52,691 bases of DNA, from assembly GCA_934717185.1 (NCBI GenBank), contig CAKUYQ010000017.1:1-52691 (forward strand), given 5' to 3'. Numbering within the stretch: position 1 is the stretch's first letter; the number at the start of each line of letters is the position of its first letter. This document shows, one piece after another, positions 49,793 to 52,691 of this stretch. Source of the stretch: an uncultured Bacteroidales bacterium. Lineage in GTDB: Bacteria; Bacteroidota; Bacteroidia; Bacteroidales; UBA932. Both the position numbers and the translations under genes were made by a program. The notes beneath the pieces are model-generated. The model was not told the origin of the DNA and ran no database searches. It saw only the letters and a list, made by a program, of their open reading frames with translations.

Positions 49793-52597
49793 TTATTGTA
49801 TTACCAAAAAACATATAAGTTCAAAATCATCTAATCCTCGTATCTCGTTATTGAAGAGCAACCCCTCTGCACCACTGAGGAAACCATCTATATCACACTC
49901 CTCCTTTACGCTCATAATTGATGAAATAGCTACACCAAGAAGTTTAGAATAATGCTGCATATTTTTTCCATCACGAGTAAGACGATTAAATTCCCTACAT
50001 GAATCCATAAACGGGTTGGTTTTACCCTTACACAAAAATCTTAAATGATCAAGAATCTCCTTAGGATGCAAATGATTAATATATATTTCAGATTCAGCAT
50101 CATTCTCCACCCCCTCATTTTTTACATAAACCATGTAAAACGGATGAAGCAGATTTTTGTGGTCTATGTTCACATTATCGTTTCGGTTCTTTAACACAAA
50201 CACAACACCCGGTGGATTGCCCACACAGGCAGGAATCACTGCATGAAGGCCAAAAGGTGTATGCTCAATGTTTGGATTCTCACTCATATAAGCCAACAAA
50301 TCCATCCTAAATTCATTCAACCCCAAATCCATAATACTCACCCCTGTATTCATCTCCTCAATATCCACAACCTCATTTTGCAGGCGCATCAACTGTTCAC
50401 GGCGATACTCAAGATCCCCCTGTTCCTCCGGTGATATAGGGTTGTCATCACCTGTACTTGTTAGCACAGAGACCTTCATACGCGCCTCAACTCGCCCTTT
50501 TAGATTAATGTAGTCATCCAACGTTACATTAGGCCAATAGTTAACCAATTGAATAACATTATTCTTGCTACCAATCCTGTCTATTCTTCCAAACCTCTGA
50601 ATAATACGCACCGGATTCCAGTGAATATCATAATTTATGAGGTAATCGCAATCTTGCAAGTTCTGCCCTTCACTAATACAATCTGTTGCAATAAGCAGAT
50701 CTATATCCTCATTCAAGTGCGGATATACTGTAGCTCGCTCTTTAGAAATAGGGGAAAATAGTGTCAGTACCTTGTTGAAATCCAATTTTTCTCTTTGCGG
50801 CAACCTTAATGTGCTGCGAGCCTCAATATCACCTGTAACAAGTGCTGTATTAAGTCCATATTTCTCTTTTACGCTTCCCGATAAATTATCATACAGATAT
50901 TCGGCTGTATCTGAAAAGGCTGTAAAAATTATTACCTTCCTGTTTCCATTGTTTATTGGATTATTGAACTTACTATCAAGATCTTTAAGCAGTTGTTGAA
51001 GTTTACTATCGTGAATAGGAGTAATATCCTCCAGCATCATTATCAACAATCTAAGATATTCCAAATCATTCTCCAAAAACTTTCGCCAGGAGATATAGTC
51101 TAAATCTTGTATGGCAATCTTTGTTTTCTTACCCCCTATAAACAGATCTGTCTCCAAATCTTCATAGTCTAAATTTTTGGATATATCTATCGTTTCTATC
51201 ACTTCCGCACACATTTTTTGGGCTTCTGATGGCAGTCTCTTTATAGTTTCATCTATTAATTTTTCTATACGTTTAAGTGTAAGTCTGAATGAGTTAACTG
51301 AGCTCTCCAATCGTTTGAGAAGATTAATGCTCATCAATCTGCGAATACCCTTTTCACGACCGCTCATTCCATGTCCTGAAAAATGGTCGTCTGCTCTGTC
51401 CGGGGAAAAATAGTTTTCCACCTTGCTTGGCAAAATAAATTCAGATGGAGTGTAAATAGCCAAGTTCAATTTATTGAGAATCTCATAAATCTCATTATAG
51501 TTGATAGTAGAACCTAAATCTGTCAAATTGGGTCTTCGGCTTATTGGAGCAAGTCTTGTAGGAAAACTGCCTATCTCTGCCGTATCATAATACTGCTCAA
51601 TATGTTTGCGGCTTCTTGCTATCGTTACGCTGTCCAACACTTCAAACAGATCAAAACTGAGTCTGCTTAGCAGCTCTTTTGTTGTACGTTTTTCCTGTGG
51701 AAGTTTTGTCCAAAGGTTATATTCTCTCTGTGCCGAACGAAAAATATCATTTATCCCGGAACTTGTATTAAGCAGATTATCTATCTTTTCACTCTCACCT
51801 TCGTATGCAAGCTGAATCTGGTTTTTAAGATCTTTAAAACTGTTGTTAACAGGGGTGGCAGAAAGCATCAGCACCTTTGTCTTTACACCTGGCTTTATAA
51901 CCCTGTTCATCAACTGCAAATATCTGTTTTCTCTTGGATTACCATCATCTTCATCTGTTGTTATCTTACCGCCATTTCTAAAGTTATGGCTCTCATCAAT
52001 AACAACCAAATCGTAATTGCCCCAATTAACAGATGATAACTCCATACCATTGCTTCTACCCTCTTTGCGAGACAGGTCACTATGGAAAAGTACATCATAA
52101 CGCAAGCGATCTTTGGCTATTGGATTATTTATATAATTGCTTCTGTATGCAATCCAGTTATCGTTAAGTTTCTTTGGACAGAGTACCAATACAGATTTAT
52201 TTCTATTCTCATAATATTTGATTACGGAGAGCGCTGTAAAAGTTTTTCCCAAACCAACGCTGTCTGCAAGTATGCAGCCATTATATTTCTCCAATTTGCT
52301 TATGATTGCCAAACAGGCATCTTTCTGAAAATTGTATAGTTTATTCCATATACAGCTGTTCTTAAAACCTGTTGCTTCATTTGGCAAATTATCCTCTGAA
52401 AGATCCTCTAAGAATTCTCTTAATATGTTATATAGTGTAACAAAGTATATGAATTCGGGAGCATTTTCCTTATAGGCATTTGTTATACTGTCCAATACTG
52501 TTTCCGTCACATCCTGCATCTTTAAACTATCATTCCACAAATCATTGAACAGTGACAAATAATACAGCGACATAGGTGCCGGAAATTTGTTTATCAT
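49793..52597 (-). CDS. SNF2-type helicase of the defence operon, N-terminus short
   Basis: 934 residues. SF2 helicase: Walker A ADSVGLGKTFTALSV (about 110-125), Walker B VVIDESHNF, SATPVNN, and helicase C with IIFTAFSDTAEYLY, IATDCISEGQNLQ and QRFGRIDRIG. A long C-terminal region (about 700-934) is family-specific. The Met at 52597 begins LYYLSLFNDLWNDS, which resembles the end of a phospholipase D-like N-terminal domain that several homologues carry; an in-frame TAA is at 52631-52633, so that domain is absent here or was lost. Leads an operon with the TM protein, DUF4391, mod and res. Confidence 0.85.
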   Translation of the reverse strand: MINKFPAPMSLYYLSLFNDLWNDSLKMQDVTETVLDSITNAYKENAPEFIYFVTLYNILREFLEDLSEDNLPNEATGFKNSCIWNKLYNFQKDACLAIISKLEKYNGCILADSVGLGKTFTALSVIKYYENRNKSVLVLCPKKLNDNWIAYRSNYINNPIAKDRLRYDVLFHSDLSRKEGRSNGMELSSVNWGNYDLVVIDESHNFRNGGKITTDEDDGNPRENRYLQLMNRVIKPGVKTKVLMLSATPVNNSFKDLKNQIQLAYEGESEKIDNLLNTSSGINDIFRSAQREYNLWTKLPQEKRTTKELLSRLSFDLFEVLDSVTIARSRKHIEQYYDTAEIGSFPTRLAPISRRPNLTDLGSTINYNEIYEILNKLNLAIYTPSEFILPSKVENYFSPDRADDHFSGHGMSGREKGIRRLMSINLLKRLESSVNSFRLTLKRIEKLIDETIKRLPSEAQKMCAEVIETIDISKNLDYEDLETDLFIGGKKTKIAIQDLDYISWRKFLENDLEYLRLLIMMLEDITPIHDSKLQQLLKDLDSKFNNPINNGNRKVIIFTAFSDTAEYLYDNLSGSVKEKYGLNTALVTGDIEARSTLRLPQREKLDFNKVLTLFSPISKERATVYPHLNEDIDLLIATDCISEGQNLQDCDYLINYDIHWNPVRIIQRFGRIDRIGSKNNVIQLVNYWPNVTLDDYINLKGRVEARMKVSVLTSTGDDNPISPEEQGDLEYRREQLMRLQNEVVDIEEMNTGVSIMDLGLNEFRMDLLAYMSENPNIEHTPFGLHAVIPACVGNPPGVVFVLKNRNDNVNIDHKNLLHPFYMVYVKNEGVENDAESEIYINHLHPKEILDHLRFLCKGKTNPFMDSCREFNRLTRDGKNMQHYSKLLGVAISSIMSVKEECDIDGFLSGAEGLLFNNEIRGLDDFELICFLVIQ

Positions 52598-52609
52598 ATA
52601 ATATGCGCT

Positions 52610-52676
52610 ATCGCGTAAGCGTCTCCGCGATTACGTAACGGTAGCAAGAGGATAGCAGGGCTGGTGGCTCTGCTAT
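52610..52676. repeat. Hairpins upstream of the helicase gene
   Basis: ATCGCG (52610-52615) / CGCGAT (52626-52631) and ATAGCAG (52652-52658) / CTGCTAT (52670-52676), the latter followed by TTTT on the plus strand. Could mark a boundary or a terminator of DNA outside the window. Confidence 0.45.
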
Positions 52677-52691
52677 TTTCCGGTCCACATG

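Overview
The window looks like chromosome of a Bacteroidales-type member of the Bacteroidota, at about 38-40 % G+C by eye. Support comes from promoters of the TTTG ... TAnnTTTG type (clearest before the tRNA and before higBA), few Shine-Dalgarno sites, and a gene set typical of the group: DUF4468, DUF3575, PIN-PhoH, a TPR lipidless secreted protein, an EFR1-type flavodoxin-ferredoxin and short-Q-loop cytochrome bd. All calls were made by reading the sequence; no database search was run.

Layout. 1-8.7 kb is housekeeping: an AI-2E-family permease, a secreted TPR protein, gyrA, clpC and an unrecognised protein with a GNAT-like/phage-like C-terminus. At 8.8-9.3 kb a tRNA-Lys is followed by an 80-bp duplication of its 3' end plus terminator, then an AAA/DUF4143 ATPase of different style (9.3-10.5 kb). 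10.5-21.4 kb carries ogt, atoE, cydBA, an EFR1-type gene, a GT39-type glycosyltransferase, a small secreted protein, an EamA transporter and a DUF3575 outer-membrane protein. 21.5-28.3 kb is a minus-strand surface-sugar cluster: all four dTDP-L-rhamnose genes (rmlA, B, C, D), a UDP-N-acetylhexosamine 6-dehydrogenase and wlbA/wlbB-like genes, without the aminotransferase expected between the last two. 28.5-31.9 kb is a two-gene secreted cassette (lipoprotein with an HExxH site plus a small exported protein) between two identical direct repeats of about 443 bp. 32-38 kb holds a DUF4468-flavin reductase fusion, PhoH, higBA, a small secreted protein, a degraded toxin with a surviving antitoxin, and several structured non-coding stretches. 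purL fills 38.1-42.1 kb. 42.2-52.6 kb is a defence island on the minus strand: SNF2-type helicase, one-TM protein, DUF4391, type III Mod, type III Res, and a frameshifted ORF6N gene.

Non-coding structure is the most unusual aspect. (1) The 12-mer GCTTCCCGACAA occurs 9 times exactly, on both strands, in three codon frames and once between genes. (2) A modular low-complexity repeat (GCCAAC-type hexamers, TATAAACTATAAAC-type tracts, CTTTACTCTC-type tracts) fills many intergenic gaps, and has entered the EFR1 gene in frame twice and forms the Asn/Ala linker joining two unrelated domains in the DUF4468-flavin reductase protein. (3) A 118-bp hairpin element with its own tiny ORF sits at the start of both rmlD and res, and the res copy is flanked by a 15-bp duplication of the res start region. 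(4) Two hairpins downstream of purL share fixed internal loops (CCGGAG/TGAGGA) while their stems covary. (5) Two further candidate structured RNAs lie at 28.6/31.6 kb (duplicated) and 36.8 kb.

Limits: repeat identities, stems and domain limits were assessed by eye; residue positions are approximate unless they could be counted; no expression, homology or folding computation supports them.
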